From a virus, in IMG/VR virus record IMGVR_UViG_3300000553_000014, positions 1 through 64,000 of that record: a stretch of DNA of 64,000 nucleotides; one strand, 5' to 3'. Below the pieces are notes generated by a model. The model had not been told where the DNA came from and searched no databases. It saw only the letters and a list, made by a program, of their open reading frames with translations. This document shows positions 1 to 8,687 of this stretch, one piece after another. A program made the position numbers and the translations under genes. Position 1 is the first letter of the stretch. Each line of letters starts with the position of its first letter.

Positions 1-128
1 ATCTTAAGCAATGCGTATATTTATTTTGCTTAGTACCCATTGGAAAATACATAAAATAAAATATATGATTTATAATAACTTATCTTAAGCAATGCGTATA
101 TTTATTTTGCTTAGTACCCATTGGAAAT
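1..128. repeat. Tandem repeat, type A (two copies, period 81 bp)
   Basis: Two almost identical copies start at 1 and 82. Each has a core of about 46 bp in which TAAGCA and TGCTTA can pair around GTATATTTATTT, followed by CCATTGGA. The first copy begins at the window edge, so more copies may lie upstream. The core is clearly related to type C at 302-514 (shared CAAT, GTATATTTATTT and the ATGGA/TTGGA end). No ORF of note crosses it. Confidence 0.85.
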
Positions 129-180
129 GTATATTAATATGTTTTTATGTAAATATATGTTGTTATTGTTTAGTAAAAAT

Positions 181-285
181 GACCTCCAAAAAATGATATG
201 ACCATAATCCGAAGCTCCTATTGTTCAATACAAGAGTAAATCCTTTTTGCGCTTTGGAGTCCTTGGGGATATTTTCTTGGAAAGA
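181..285. repeat. Repeat type B, copy 1 (structured, possible RNA)
   Basis: About 100 bp repeated at 559-658. The ends can pair (TCCAAA near 185 with TTTGGA near 255, and a further arm TTCTTGGA near 275). Inside, CTCCTATTG and CAATACAAGAG form a hairpin. The interior from GATATGACCATAATCC to AGTAAATCC is nearly unchanged between copies while the 3' arm differs but still pairs. It is GC-richer than its surroundings. Class unknown; it matches no riboswitch or ribozyme I know. Confidence 0.7.
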
Positions 286-301
286 TATAACTTACTGTTT
301 A

Positions 302-516
302 CAATCTGTATATTTATTTCACCTAAACCATAATGGAGATTGAGATTAAATAAAATATATGATTAATATAAATTTTACCTTAACCAATCTGTATATTTAT
401 TTCACCTAAACCATAATGGAGATTGAGATTAAATAAAATATATGATTAATATAAATTTTACCTTAACCAATCTGTATATTTATTTCACCTAAACCATAAT
501 GGAGATTGAGATTAAT
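302..516. repeat. Tandem repeat, type C (three copies, period 83 bp)
   Basis: Three near-perfect copies with CAATCT at 302, 385 and 468. Each holds a possible stem CAATCT/AGATTG enclosing GTATATTTATTT and ACCATAATGG. The spacer is conserved as well, so this is a true tandem repeat and not a CRISPR. It is homologous to type A, but the pairing bases have changed. Possible origin iterons or a tandem small-RNA array. Confidence 0.85.
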
Positions 517-558
517 ATATAAATTTGGTAATTATAATGTTATACGCATTTATATTGA

Positions 559-658
559 TTTCCAAGAAATGATATGACCATAATCCGAAGCTCCTATTGT
601 TCAATACAAGAGTAAATCCTTTTGCGCTTTTGGGGCTTTGGGAGCCTTTTTCTTGGGA
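559..658. repeat. Repeat type B, copy 2
   Basis: Second copy of the element at 181-285. The 5' end TCCAAGAA pairs with TTCTTGGGA at 650-658. The central block is almost identical to copy 1, while the segment before the 3' arm differs (GCGCTTTTGGGGC against GCGCTTTGGAGTC). The two B copies bracket the type C array. Confidence 0.7.
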
Positions 659-660
659 TT

Positions 661-1040
661 GTTTAATAAATGAAAATCAAATATTTAACAAATATAAATA
701 ATTATTGATTTAACTCTGAAATGAAATAATATTCAAATTGTAAAAAATTTCAATTTTTATAAAAATTTACAAATCATAATTATTTTTTATTTTGGATATA
801 ATAACAAATATTAAATAATTTTTAAATGCTTTTTTCGCAAGTATTTTTAATATATAAACAAATTAAATATTAATTAATTTCAGAATTATAAAAATATAAA
901 TAAAATCTAAAATTGAAATAAATTGGAATTAATAAATGAAAATAAAATCTAAAATTGAAATAAATCGGAATTAATTTACAACAAAATCCGATTTATTTCA
1001 GAATAATTGCGAATTTAATAAAATTAAAATAAAAATCAAT
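661..1040. other. AT-rich non-coding zone with direct and inverted repeats (candidate origin/unwinding region)
   Basis: No gene is seen. A segment of about 36 bp (ATAAAATCTAAAATTGAAAT and following) occurs twice, near 899 and 942. A perfect 13-bp inverted repeat follows (GAAATAAATCGGA near 957 and TCCGATTTATTTC near 990). A further inverted repeat around 735-775 pairs ATTTGTAAATTTTTATAAA with its complement. Very A+T-rich DNA beside a repeat array and directly before a primase-helicase gene fits a replication origin, but this is position-based inference. Confidence 0.4.
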
Positions 1041-1067
1041 TAAGTTTATCATAAAATAGTGGATATA
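1041..1067 (+). promoter_or_regulatory. Phage promoter motif before primase-helicase
   Basis: The sequence ATAGTGGATATAAAA with GGATATA at 1061-1067 matches the motif found before most operons here, but the upstream T-rich box is weak. The start codon is 35 bp downstream. Confidence 0.55.
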
Positions 1068-1101
1068 AAAATAATATAAAAAGGATATAATTAGGGAAAA
1101 T

Positions 1102-4100
1102 ATGTTGAACAAACTATTAACAGCTCAAGACATAGATAATAACCAAAAATCAATTGAATCTCAAATAAATTTAAACGTAAGTGAATTTGTTAAAACTTTG
1201 CTCAAAAAGAAATTGAAAGAAGTTCGAGACTTAAAGAAAATTTCGGGAGAAGATGGTGGAATTTTAAGCAAAGAAGAGATAAATCACATAAAACTTGAAA
1301 TTATTTCGGGGAAAGTTGTGGAAGAGTTCCGAACCAATCAAAAACAGATTTTAGAGTCAAAACGAGATAATTACTTCATTTTGAGGCAGACCATTCAAGA
1401 TTTGAACGAACTTAACGAGTTTTCAGCTGAAATAGAGCGAAATGAGATTCAAAAGGTCAAAAATTTTTTAGATTTTCGCGGATTGACCACTAAATCTTTG
1501 GGATTTTATGAAAACTATCGAAAGGTGAACGAAATTAGAAATAAAAACATTATATTATATATTAATGAATATAAGAATAAAACACTATCATTCAAAGAAA
1601 ATGAGGAAAAATTACTCATTAATCTCCAAGAATTATATAAAATAGACAAAAGTATTGATGATATTGATTTATATGAACGTTTCAATATGGAATCTAATAT
1701 TGATATGTCAAATAAACTTGCTGATATTTATTTTCATAAATATGCTAATGGTGATAATAATTCAAATTTAATTAATAATTCAGCAACAAATTTAGATAAT
1801 CCATTAGAAAAATTAATATCAACTCAAATTATATCAAATAAAAATTTCGCATTATTATTATTATCAGGAAAACATAATCAAAGAACCTCATTTATTACAA
1901 ACAATGCTGTAACTTGTTTAAAAACTACTTACACAACAACAAAAACTAATCAATACATTTATTCAACCAGAACTTTAGGAGAACTTTTATTAGAAATAAC
2001 TAATGAAAAATTATCTTATCAACAAAAAGTTGAAAGACAACAAATTTATATAACTTATGATGGTTCACGTCCAACTGTTGATGAATATTATAAATGGAAT
2101 GGTTTACAAATTTTTGATATAGATTTAAAATTATGGAATGGAAGTATTGATTTATTGAAAAGAAAACTTTATGAATTATTACAAGATTTTCATTGGTTTC
2201 TTTGGATTTGTAAATCTGCTTCTGGAAAAGGTATACATATTTATACAAAAGTTGCTCCACCTCATCATGTTTATATAAAACCCTCTGATAATGAATATAT
2301 AACAAAATATTGGTATAATGTAAATTATGCACACAAATCATCAATTATTTATGATTGTCTCTATAGATTATCAAATGATGATTCAAACACAATAAAATTT
2401 GGTTTAGATTTTGAAAATAAATTTTTAGATAATGTTGTTGGTAGAATTACAACAGGTATTCGTTTAACTTATGATGCAAAACCATTAATTAATAATAATT
2501 TTATGGATTTACATGTTGGTTTAGGATTAAGTCAAACTTTAGATGGTTTTACATATCAAAAAACAATTAATGAAGTTTTATTTCGTGAAACACCTTTTCA
2601 TAAAAAATTAATTGAAAAAATATATGGATTAATTGTTGATGACCCTGAAAACATAATAGAAAATAAATCAGAAGAAATTGATTTAACAAAATTTATAACT
2701 TTAGGTACTGATATTTCAAAAGTAACCGCAATGCCAAGAAGTTCAATAAATTATACAGTTCGTTATAATGTTTGTAATACTCTCGCAGCTCTTTTTGGCA
2801 AAGATGGATTACCCTTAGCTCATACAATATTAGATTCAACAGTTTGTAAAAATGTTGGAGAAATAAATTCATTTTATTCTTGTGCAATTTCTAATATCAA
2901 AAAACCATCAAAAATGGGATTAGATATTTTAAGAAAATCAGGAGTTATAAAACATATTGAACCAGAAGCTAAACAAATTATTGATGATGTTTATAAAAAT
3001 CATATTAAAAAAATGATTGATAATTCGTTAGATAATAAATTAATTCGTGAACATATTATTCTTGGTAAAAATGAATATTTATCAGATAGACAAGAAATTT
3101 TATTAGACCCGAAAAAAGGTGGATTAACAAATTCCAAAATAAATATAATATTCTCACCACCAGGTTCAGGTAAAACTGAATGGATTAAAAAATTAGCTTC
3201 AGATGGGAAACGAATTCTTTTAGTTTTACCTTATATTTCAGTTATAAAAAATAAAGTTGAAATTGACCAAGAATTAATGAAAATATTTGAATGTTATTAT
3301 GGAAGTAAAGATATAAAACAAATAGAATATGGAATAAATGCAGTTACAACATTTGATAAATTTTCTCGTTCAAATTATGATAAAATTTCTAAAATGTTTG
3401 ATTATATTTTTATTGATGAATCGCATTTATTATTTACATCATCTTATAGAATCGAAGCAACTTCAAATGTTATTAAAAAAATAAAAGAATTATTTTTTAT
3501 TTCATCAAATGACCCATTTGCAGCGAAACTTTGTCTTTTAACAGGTACTGAAACAGGAGAATCATATTTTTTTGGAACTGTTGCAAATATAATAAGAATC
3601 CATAAAGAATCATTAAATAAATCAATGGAATTTCTTATTTGTGATGATTTATTAGATAGTATTACTCGCCTCGCCTGCTCGGCGGCAGAACTAATTCAAA
3701 ATAACCACCGTCTACTTATACCTACAAACAAAGGAGAAATATATTCAGAGAAATTAATTGGAATGATTAGTTCAATCCTTTCCCGTGTACCTAAATATGG
3801 ATATTATAAACGTTCAAACACAGACCAAGAAATTTGTCAATTAATTAATAATCATAATACAATTGGTGATTATGAAATTGTATTTTGTTCAAATTATCTT
3901 AGTGTTGGTGTTGATATTAATGATTACAAGCCCCTCGCCGTTGGCTCGGGAAAAACTGAATTAAATTCAAATAATAATTCTCAAAAAATTGAATTAAATT
4001 CGGGTGAAAATCAAATTAAATCTAAGAATGAATCTGAGGATTATATGAAATTTGCTTCAATTTACCTTGGACCATTTTCAGGGTATGAAATTGAACAATT

Positions 4101-5391
4101 TAATGCAAGAATTAGGAGAACTGGAATTAAATCAATTTATTGTATTCAAACACAAAAAGCAGATGGAACAACTTCTGATGAACTTTTAGAAGAACCAAAT
4201 TTACTTTTACATATAACTGATGAAGATAAAGATAATTTTTTAGATGATAAACAAATTTCAAAAGCTAAACAAGAATTTCTTGCTCAATATGACCCAATTT
4301 TACATAAAATAGTTACACCTGGGTTTAGTTTTATTAATGGTAAAATTAAATTTAATCTTGAAGAGTATGAATTAATTTCATTTGAAAATAAATATAATGA
4401 TTGTATGCAACACCCAGTGAAAGTTGCACGCGAATTATCAAAATATGGTTATAATATTAGTGTTTCAACAGAATATATTGGATTAAGTCCTGAAAAACAA
4501 GAAGAATTAAAAGCTATTGGAATTGAAGCTTCAAAAAATGAAAAAATTAAAAAACATGGATTATTAGTTGGAACTTTTTTAGAATTAATAGAACAAAATT
4601 CTTATATAAATCAACATGGATTAGAATTTACTGATGTTATTGGTTGGATAGGAAAACATCCAGATGCAATAAGAGAAGACCGTGAATTAACAAAATTTAT
4701 TGAAGATGAAAATAACCCTGGAACTAAATTAGAAGTTATAAATTATATTAAAATTGAATTTGATATATTTGCCACTCCAATTTCAGTTAGTTGCAGGAGT
4801 AAAGAAGCATTAGATTTAATGTATAAACCAGCAAAATATTTAATTTCAAAATATTCGGTTACAAAATGCCAAGAAATTATATCACAATATATTGATGAAA
4901 CAGGAATTTTAAAACAAAAACTTTTTAAACGTGCTATAAATTTATTAAAACTTGTAGATTCATCTGATGCAAATGAACTTGCAGACCCTTTAGCAAAAAC
5001 ATTAGAAAAAATGTATGATTTTGTTGATAAATTTGAAACAAATAAAGATTATCGTATTGGATATAATTTATATAAAGCAACAATTGATGAATGGACAAAT
5101 AATTACATTGATATGCTTGGAATTAAAATAAATACACAATATGGATATGATAAATTAAAAGATTCTTTAACAGAAATGTTAGCAGATATTGCAACTAAAA
5201 ATACTTCCAAAAATGGTATAAAATTTATTTATAATAAATTACCAGACCAAGATAGTAGTTCTGTTTTAAATAGAAGAAGTGTAGATTCAATGATTGAAAG
5301 AATGTTTGCAATTACTTCAGATATAATAAATGGAAATAAAGCAAATGATGCTCGAAATAAACATATCATATTAATTCAGCAAAATTTTTGA
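1102..5391 (+). CDS. Primase-helicase fusion (AEP-type primase + SF2 helicase)
   Basis: A 1,429-residue protein likely to prime and unwind DNA in phage replication. Residues about 335-460 look like an archaeo-eukaryotic primase/PrimPol core: FDIDLK (D-x-D) near 339, SGKGIH (S-x-H) near 374, and VGRITTGIRLTYD near 446. A helicase follows: Walker A SPPGSGKT near 685, IDESH near 772, and motif VI-like QFNARIRRTG near 1010. The order primase then SF2 helicase recalls herpes UL9-like origin-binding proteins; that is inference. Residues 1-130 are coiled and charged, and their codon use looks more GC-rich than the rest. Residues about 940-975 include a translated GC-rich element and a repetitive N/S/E-rich stretch, probably an inserted loop. 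It lies directly after the repeat array and one promoter. Not DnaB or DnaG. Confidence 0.8.
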   Translation: MLNKLLTAQDIDNNQKSIESQINLNVSEFVKTLLKKKLKEVRDLKKISGEDGGILSKEEINHIKLEIISGKVVEEFRTNQKQILESKRDNYFILRQTIQDLNELNEFSAEIERNEIQKVKNFLDFRGLTTKSLGFYENYRKVNEIRNKNIILYINEYKNKTLSFKENEEKLLINLQELYKIDKSIDDIDLYERFNMESNIDMSNKLADIYFHKYANGDNNSNLINNSATNLDNPLEKLISTQIISNKNFALLLLSGKHNQRTSFITNNAVTCLKTTYTTTKTNQYIYSTRTLGELLLEITNEKLSYQQKVERQQIYITYDGSRPTVDEYYKWNGLQIFDIDLKLWNGSIDLLKRKLYELLQDFHWFLWICKSASGKGIHIYTKVAPPHHVYIKPSDNEYITKYWYNVNYAHKSSIIYDCLYRLSNDDSNTIKFGLDFENKFLDNVVGRITTGIRLTYDAKPLINNNFMDLHVGLGLSQTLDGFTYQKTINEVLFRETPFHKKLIEKIYGLIVDDPENIIENKSEEIDLTKFITLGTDISKVTAMPRSSINYTVRYNVCNTLAALFGKDGLPLAHTILDSTVCKNVGEINSFYSCAISNIKKPSKMGLDILRKSGVIKHIEPEAKQIIDDVYKNHIKKMIDNSLDNKLIREHIILGKNEYLSDRQEILLDPKKGGLTNSKINIIFSPPGSGKTEWIKKLASDGKRILLVLPYISVIKNKVEIDQELMKIFECYYGSKDIKQIEYGINAVTTFDKFSRSNYDKISKMFDYIFIDESHLLFTSSYRIEATSNVIKKIKELFFISSNDPFAAKLCLLTGTETGESYFFGTVANIIRIHKESLNKSMEFLICDDLLDSITRLACSAAELIQNNHRLLIPTNKGEIYSEKLIGMISSILSRVPKYGYYKRSNTDQEICQLINNHNTIGDYEIVFCSNYLSVGVDINDYKPLAVGSGKTELNSNNNSQKIELNSGENQIKSKNESEDYMKFASIYLGPFSGYEIEQFNARIRRTGIKSIYCIQTQKADGTTSDELLEEPNLLLHITDEDKDNFLDDKQISKAKQEFLAQYDPILHKIVTPGFSFINGKIKFNLEEYELISFENKYNDCMQHPVKVARELSKYGYNISVSTEYIGLSPEKQEELKAIGIEASKNEKIKKHGLLVGTFLELIEQNSYINQHGLEFTDVIGWIGKHPDAIREDRELTKFIEDENNPGTKLEVINYIKIEFDIFATPISVSCRSKEALDLMYKPAKYLISKYSVTKCQEIISQYIDETGILKQKLFKRAINLLKLVDSSDANELADPLAKTLEKMYDFVDKFETNKDYRIGYNLYKATIDEWTNNYIDMLGIKINTQYGYDKLKDSLTEMLADIATKNTSKNGIKFIYNKLPDQDSSSVLNRRSVDSMIERMFAITSDIINGNKANDARNKHIILIQQNF
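3667..3690. repeat. GC-rich patch related to the 28-bp element
   Basis: CTCGCCTGCTCGGCGGCAG is a sharp GC-rich island inside the AT-rich primase-helicase gene, read in frame as LACSAAE. It shares CCTCGCC and CTCGG with the identical pair at 3928 and 12382 and can fold on itself. Possibly a diverged copy. Confidence 0.4.
3928..3955. repeat. 28-bp GC-rich element, copy 1 (inside CDS)
   Basis: The 28 bp containing CCCCTCGCCGTTGGCTCGGG and flanking A-runs are identical to 12382-12409. Here it sits in frame in the primase-helicase gene, translated as KPLAVGSGK, directly before a repetitive linker. Its GC content contrasts with everything around it. Confidence 0.8.
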
Positions 5392-5409
5392 ATTTCTTTC
5401 CTAATTAAC

Positions 5410-5441
5410 ATTGATTAGTATATAAATATCTATTAATCAAT
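5410..5441. other. Hairpin between primase-helicase and phosphoesterase
   Basis: ATTGATTA and TAATCAAT form an inverted repeat with an AT-rich centre that is also partly palindromic. There is no strong T-run after it, so a terminator is not certain. It may be an attenuator or a processing site. Confidence 0.35.
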
Positions 5442-5454
5442 TTATTATATTAAG

Positions 5455-7044
5455 ATGAAAAAAACTGAAATTGCTATCAGAAAAAATTTAATATCTGAAG
5501 TTTGTAAAAAGAATCCAACATTTAGTTATCGACAACTCGCATTGGAACTAATTGACACATATCCCCAATATTTTTCTAATTTAAGTAGTACCAAAATTGT
5601 AATTTTAAATTTTAAAAAAAATAACAATATACCTCAACAAACAAAAATTAAAAACCAACATAATCAAGGGACTATTGGTCAAGAAATTATTCAAAATACT
5701 AATAATTCAAATATTAAATCTAAAGAATCTGAAAAAACTGAAAATTCAAAAAAATCTGGAGATTCATTTTCACAAAAAAGTAATAATAATGAAACAGAAA
5801 TGAATTATTCCCAAAAAACTTTTGGAAATAATTCCCAGGAAATTGATGGAAATTTTACAAGTCTTGAAGAATTAATTGAAAAATCTAATATTGATACAAC
5901 TATTTGGGAATGTTATGATTTTCAAATAATTGAAGGACAATGGGATGTTGCAAGTAAAAATAGAGACCAAGACTTAACTTGGAAAATTGTCAATGATTCC
6001 AAAGGTAATCCAATTCAATTAATGGAAGGTCATGCAACACGTAAAAATGATTTTGTAATTCAAAAAAATAAAAAATATCATATTCGTGCAAAGTTTCGTT
6101 TAAAACCTGGTATATATAATAAAGATAATTTCAAATCAGAATTATTAGAAGACATAAAAAACTTAACAAAAATAGAAAATTCAAAAATAGAAATTCTAAA
6201 AATAAACCTTAATTCAAATAAAACACATTTTGCACTTGAAATTAATAGATTTGATTTACATTATGGAAAAATGATATGGGGAGAAGAAACCGCAGGAGGT
6301 TATAATTCTGAAAGTCAAGAAAATAATTATGATGTAAAAAAAGCACAAGAACTTTATAATGAAGCTGGAAAATATCTTCTCAATGAAGCACAAAAGATTT
6401 GTAAAATAGATAAAATCATAATTCCCGTTGGTAATGATTTTTTTAATTCAGATAATAGTATTCCATTTCCTATTACAACAAAAGGCACACCTCAACAAGA
6501 AGATATGAGATGGCAAAAATTATTTAGACAAGGTAGAATATTACTTGCACATGATTTAATGATAATGAAGAAATTAAATCCGAATGCTGTTATTGGTGTG
6601 CCAGTTATTCCTGGTAATCATGATTTTCAAAAAAGTTTTTATTTAGGTGATGCTTTAGAATGTATGTTTTTAAATGACCCACAAGTTGTTATTGATAATA
6701 GTCCAAACCCACATAAATATTGGCATTATGGTAACACTTTAATCGGATTTACTCACGAAGCAAAAAGTTTAAATAGATTAGGAACTACAATGCAAGAAGA
6801 AATTCCTGAAATGTGGTTTAAATCTAAATATCGTGAATGGCATTTAGGACATATTCATCATTCAAAGAAAGTTGAATTACTTACGGAAGAAGACAGACAA
6901 AGTATTACATTTAGATGGATGAGGACTTTAATGCCTTATGATGCTTGGGAAAATACGGAAAATTACAAATCTCAAAAAGGTGCTGAAGCTTTCATTTGGT
7001 CAAAAGACAAAGGATTATATCACATGATTCCTTTTAATATATAA
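5455..7044 (+). CDS. Calcineurin-like metallophosphoesterase with N-terminal extension
   Basis: 529 residues. The C-terminal half carries a metallophosphoesterase fold: D-x-H in FDLHYG near 266, VGNDFF near 324 (usual GD replaced by GND), PGNHDF near 385 and LGHIHH near 463, all metal-ligand motifs. Residues 1-60 look like a small helical, possibly HTH-like domain (SYRQLALELI), followed by an N/S/K-rich linker to about 140. Residues about 148-210 hold a small domain (WECYDFQ, EGQWDVASK) that I recall preceding phosphoesterases in other phages. A DNA nuclease or phosphatase role is likely; the substrate is unknown. It follows the primase-helicase by 63 bp with no clear promoter, so probably co-transcribed. 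Confidence 0.75.
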   Translation: MKKTEIAIRKNLISEVCKKNPTFSYRQLALELIDTYPQYFSNLSSTKIVILNFKKNNNIPQQTKIKNQHNQGTIGQEIIQNTNNSNIKSKESEKTENSKKSGDSFSQKSNNNETEMNYSQKTFGNNSQEIDGNFTSLEELIEKSNIDTTIWECYDFQIIEGQWDVASKNRDQDLTWKIVNDSKGNPIQLMEGHATRKNDFVIQKNKKYHIRAKFRLKPGIYNKDNFKSELLEDIKNLTKIENSKIEILKINLNSNKTHFALEINRFDLHYGKMIWGEETAGGYNSESQENNYDVKKAQELYNEAGKYLLNEAQKICKIDKIIIPVGNDFFNSDNSIPFPITTKGTPQQEDMRWQKLFRQGRILLAHDLMIMKKLNPNAVIGVPVIPGNHDFQKSFYLGDALECMFLNDPQVVIDNSPNPHKYWHYGNTLIGFTHEAKSLNRLGTTMQEEIPEMWFKSKYREWHLGHIHHSKKVELLTEEDRQSITFRWMRTLMPYDAWENTENYKSQKGAEAFIWSKDKGLYHMIPFNI

Positions 7045-7135
7045 AAAATTAAAACTTAATTATAATATATAATATATTACTTTTGAGATTCGCCCCTCAA
7101 AATTTTAATTACCATCTTTTTAATTTCATGCTAAC

Positions 7136-7168
7136 AAAAACCTCAGAAATTCTTCTGGGGTTTTTTTA
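7136..7168 (+). terminator. Rho-independent terminator
   Basis: CCTCAGAA and TTCTGGGG pair around a short loop and are followed directly by a run of seven T. It ends the primase-helicase/phosphoesterase unit. Confidence 0.85.
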
Positions 7169-7210
7169 TATTAATTTGAAATATATTTCTTTTGGAAAAT
7201 ATACCTTTTC

Positions 7211-7235
7211 ACTTTTTGAAATTTTCATGGATATA
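7211..7235 (+). promoter_or_regulatory. Phage promoter motif
   Basis: ACTTTTTGAAATTTTCATGGATATAAG, with GGATATA at 7229-7235, is the common operon motif. It precedes the broken gene at 7287 and the long gene run from 7540. Confidence 0.7.
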
Positions 7236-7286
7236 AGATTTTAATATGGTTAGGAATTTTCTAAAAAATTAAAGCTTAAAATATTA

Positions 7287-7532
7287 TGGCATTTTTTACA
7301 GATGAAGAAAGAAAAGAATCTTTTTCAATAATATATCCTTTTTTTTACTTTTGAAGGATTAATGGATTTATCAACAGGAATAAATATTAGTTGTAATTTT
7401 CCCAATTATAATACAAAAGATATTATTAATAAATATCCTGATAAATATACATAAAATGTTTCATTATATGGTGGACTTTAAATATTCATACAAAATTGAA
7501 TGGATTTCCTGGTTTAGATACAATTAATTTTA
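7287..7532 (+). pseudogene. Frameshifted small gene (two disruptions)
   Basis: An ORF opens at ATG 7287 (MAFFTDEERKESFS) and stops after 22 codons just past an 8-T run; with one T fewer it continues as FEGLMDLSTGINISCNF to a TAA near 7452. A second single-base shift would join KCFIIWWTLNIHTKLNG, ending near 7532. The pieces use the codon style of neighbouring genes, so this looks like one protein of about 85 residues broken twice, or two residual sequencing errors. The last part loosely resembles the W...H..(V/L)N region of Erv1/Alr sulfhydryl oxidases, but this is weak. It follows a promoter, as a first gene of an operon would. Confidence 0.55.
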
Positions 7533-7539
7533 ATATAAA

Positions 7540-8169
7540 ATGATAGAAAATTTTTTAAATGAAGTTTCGGAATATTATCCAATAGATTCGAAAGAAAAAT
7601 TTTATAACTTATATGAAAAAGGAATTTTTGGTAATAAATTAAGAAGTTGGAAAACTCTGGATGAATTTAAAAATAAATTCGAAATTCATAAAATGAATCA
7701 AAGTGTTCTACCAAAATCAGTTTCACTTCGTTCAATGCAACAAAACACTGGATTATATACAAAATATAATGTTAAGGTAAACAATATTGAAAAAAATATT
7801 GAAGAATTAATTTCATTAGGTTCAAAACGTGAATGGATTCGAATTAATGAATCTGCTCCTGATGAATTTTTATTAATTCAAGGTGAATTTGGACATTTTG
7901 AATATAATGGAAATAAAAAACCTGAATATGAATTAACTTATAATACACGAAAAGGAAAAATGAGAGATTGTATGATATATGCAAAAACTGTTAAAGGAAT
8001 ACAAGCTCGACAAATTATGGAACAATATTTAAATATTTGGTCATTTACTGATATTATGGAATTAATTGATTTATATCCTAATCATGTAATTGAATTTTCA
8101 ACATATAAATATAATTTAGGAACTTGCCCTAATCGTAATACAATAATTTGGGAAGTTCGTCAATATTAA
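7540..8169 (+). CDS. Hypothetical protein (209 aa)
   Basis: Unrecognised soluble protein with mixed helix/strand character, starting ATG right after the broken gene at 7287. It has several Trp (SWKTLDEF, REWIRINES, IWEVRQY) and no membrane segment or cysteine pattern. Spacing to the next gene is 10 bp, so it is part of the operon starting at the 7229 promoter. Confidence 0.75.
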   Translation: MIENFLNEVSEYYPIDSKEKFYNLYEKGIFGNKLRSWKTLDEFKNKFEIHKMNQSVLPKSVSLRSMQQNTGLYTKYNVKVNNIEKNIEELISLGSKREWIRINESAPDEFLLIQGEFGHFEYNGNKKPEYELTYNTRKGKMRDCMIYAKTVKGIQARQIMEQYLNIWSFTDIMELIDLYPNHVIEFSTYKYNLGTCPNRNTIIWEVRQY

Positions 8170-8179
8170 TAAATTAAAA

Positions 8180-8437
8180 ATGAAAACAAAAATAAATATC
8201 AGAATTTTTTTAATTCCAATATTATTTGGATTATTAATTTTAATGAATATTATAACTTTTCTTTATTATAAAGAAATAAACAAAAAAGTTAATAACATAA
8301 TTGAAAATCAAATTATTTTACAAAATAATCAAAATCTTATTGAAAAACAATTTAAACTTCAAATGAAAGCTGATTTAATAATTGGTCAAAATATAGATAG
8401 TTTAAATTTAATAATAAAAGGAAATCATGACAAATGA
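8180..8437 (+). CDS. Small membrane-anchored coiled-coil protein
   Basis: 85 residues: a short basic N-terminus, one transmembrane helix (about 9-29, IFLIPILFGLLILMNIITF), then an amphipathic, N/K/Q-rich helix probably facing the periplasm or cytoplasm. It overlaps the next gene by 11 bp. The shape fits an i-spanin or inner-membrane accessory protein, but no lysis genes are adjacent. Function unknown. Confidence 0.7.
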   Translation: MKTKINIRIFLIPILFGLLILMNIITFLYYKEINKKVNNIIENQIILQNNQNLIEKQFKLQMKADLIIGQNIDSLNLIIKGNHDK

Positions 8438-8687
8438 AAATAATGATGGAAATACTACGTATGACCATAAATGTCGAATTTTAATTGATGCTGAAAATAA
8501 TTCATGTTATATCAAACAAAGTGAGCATAAAATAATGAATTTTGATATGAGTTCAAGTAATATTCATAAAAAATTTAAAGAAGGATTTGAATATTTAGGA
8601 TTTGGAAATTATATTTCAGTTAAAGATAGAAAAACTGGACAAGTTTCACCTTTAAATGGAAATGCAAATTTCTTTAAAAGAAAATAA
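8427..8687 (+). CDS. Hypothetical protein (86 aa)
   Basis: Small basic protein starting at the ATG inside the end of the previous gene and ending one base into the next start (TAATG). It contains CRILIDAENNSCYIKQSEHK and KFKEGFEYLGFGNYISVK; no known domain is recognised. Translational coupling with both neighbours is likely. Confidence 0.7.
   Translation: MTNENNDGNTTYDHKCRILIDAENNSCYIKQSEHKIMNFDMSSSNIHKKFKEGFEYLGFGNYISVKDRKTGQVSPLNGNANFFKRK

Noticed and set aside
1-516. CRISPR array
   Set aside because: The parts between the repeated cores are conserved as well, the period is 81-83 bp, and no cas genes are seen. It is a tandem repeat.
2000-2344. Minus-strand ORF of 114 codons inside the primase-helicase gene
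   Set aside because: It lies opposite a strongly supported gene and its amino-acid mix (Tyr, His, Leu, Gln) is the mirror of AT-rich coding DNA. The same applies to minus-strand ORFs at 2693, 13045, 13788, 26871, 35008, 38087, 40140, 46887, 50158, 52145 and 63262.
4180-4215. Alternative genetic code (recoded stop), as in some large gut phages
   Set aside because: TAA, TGA and TAG all end well-supported genes across the window (for example TGA at 5391, TAG at 27091 and 46448), and long genes contain no in-frame stops.
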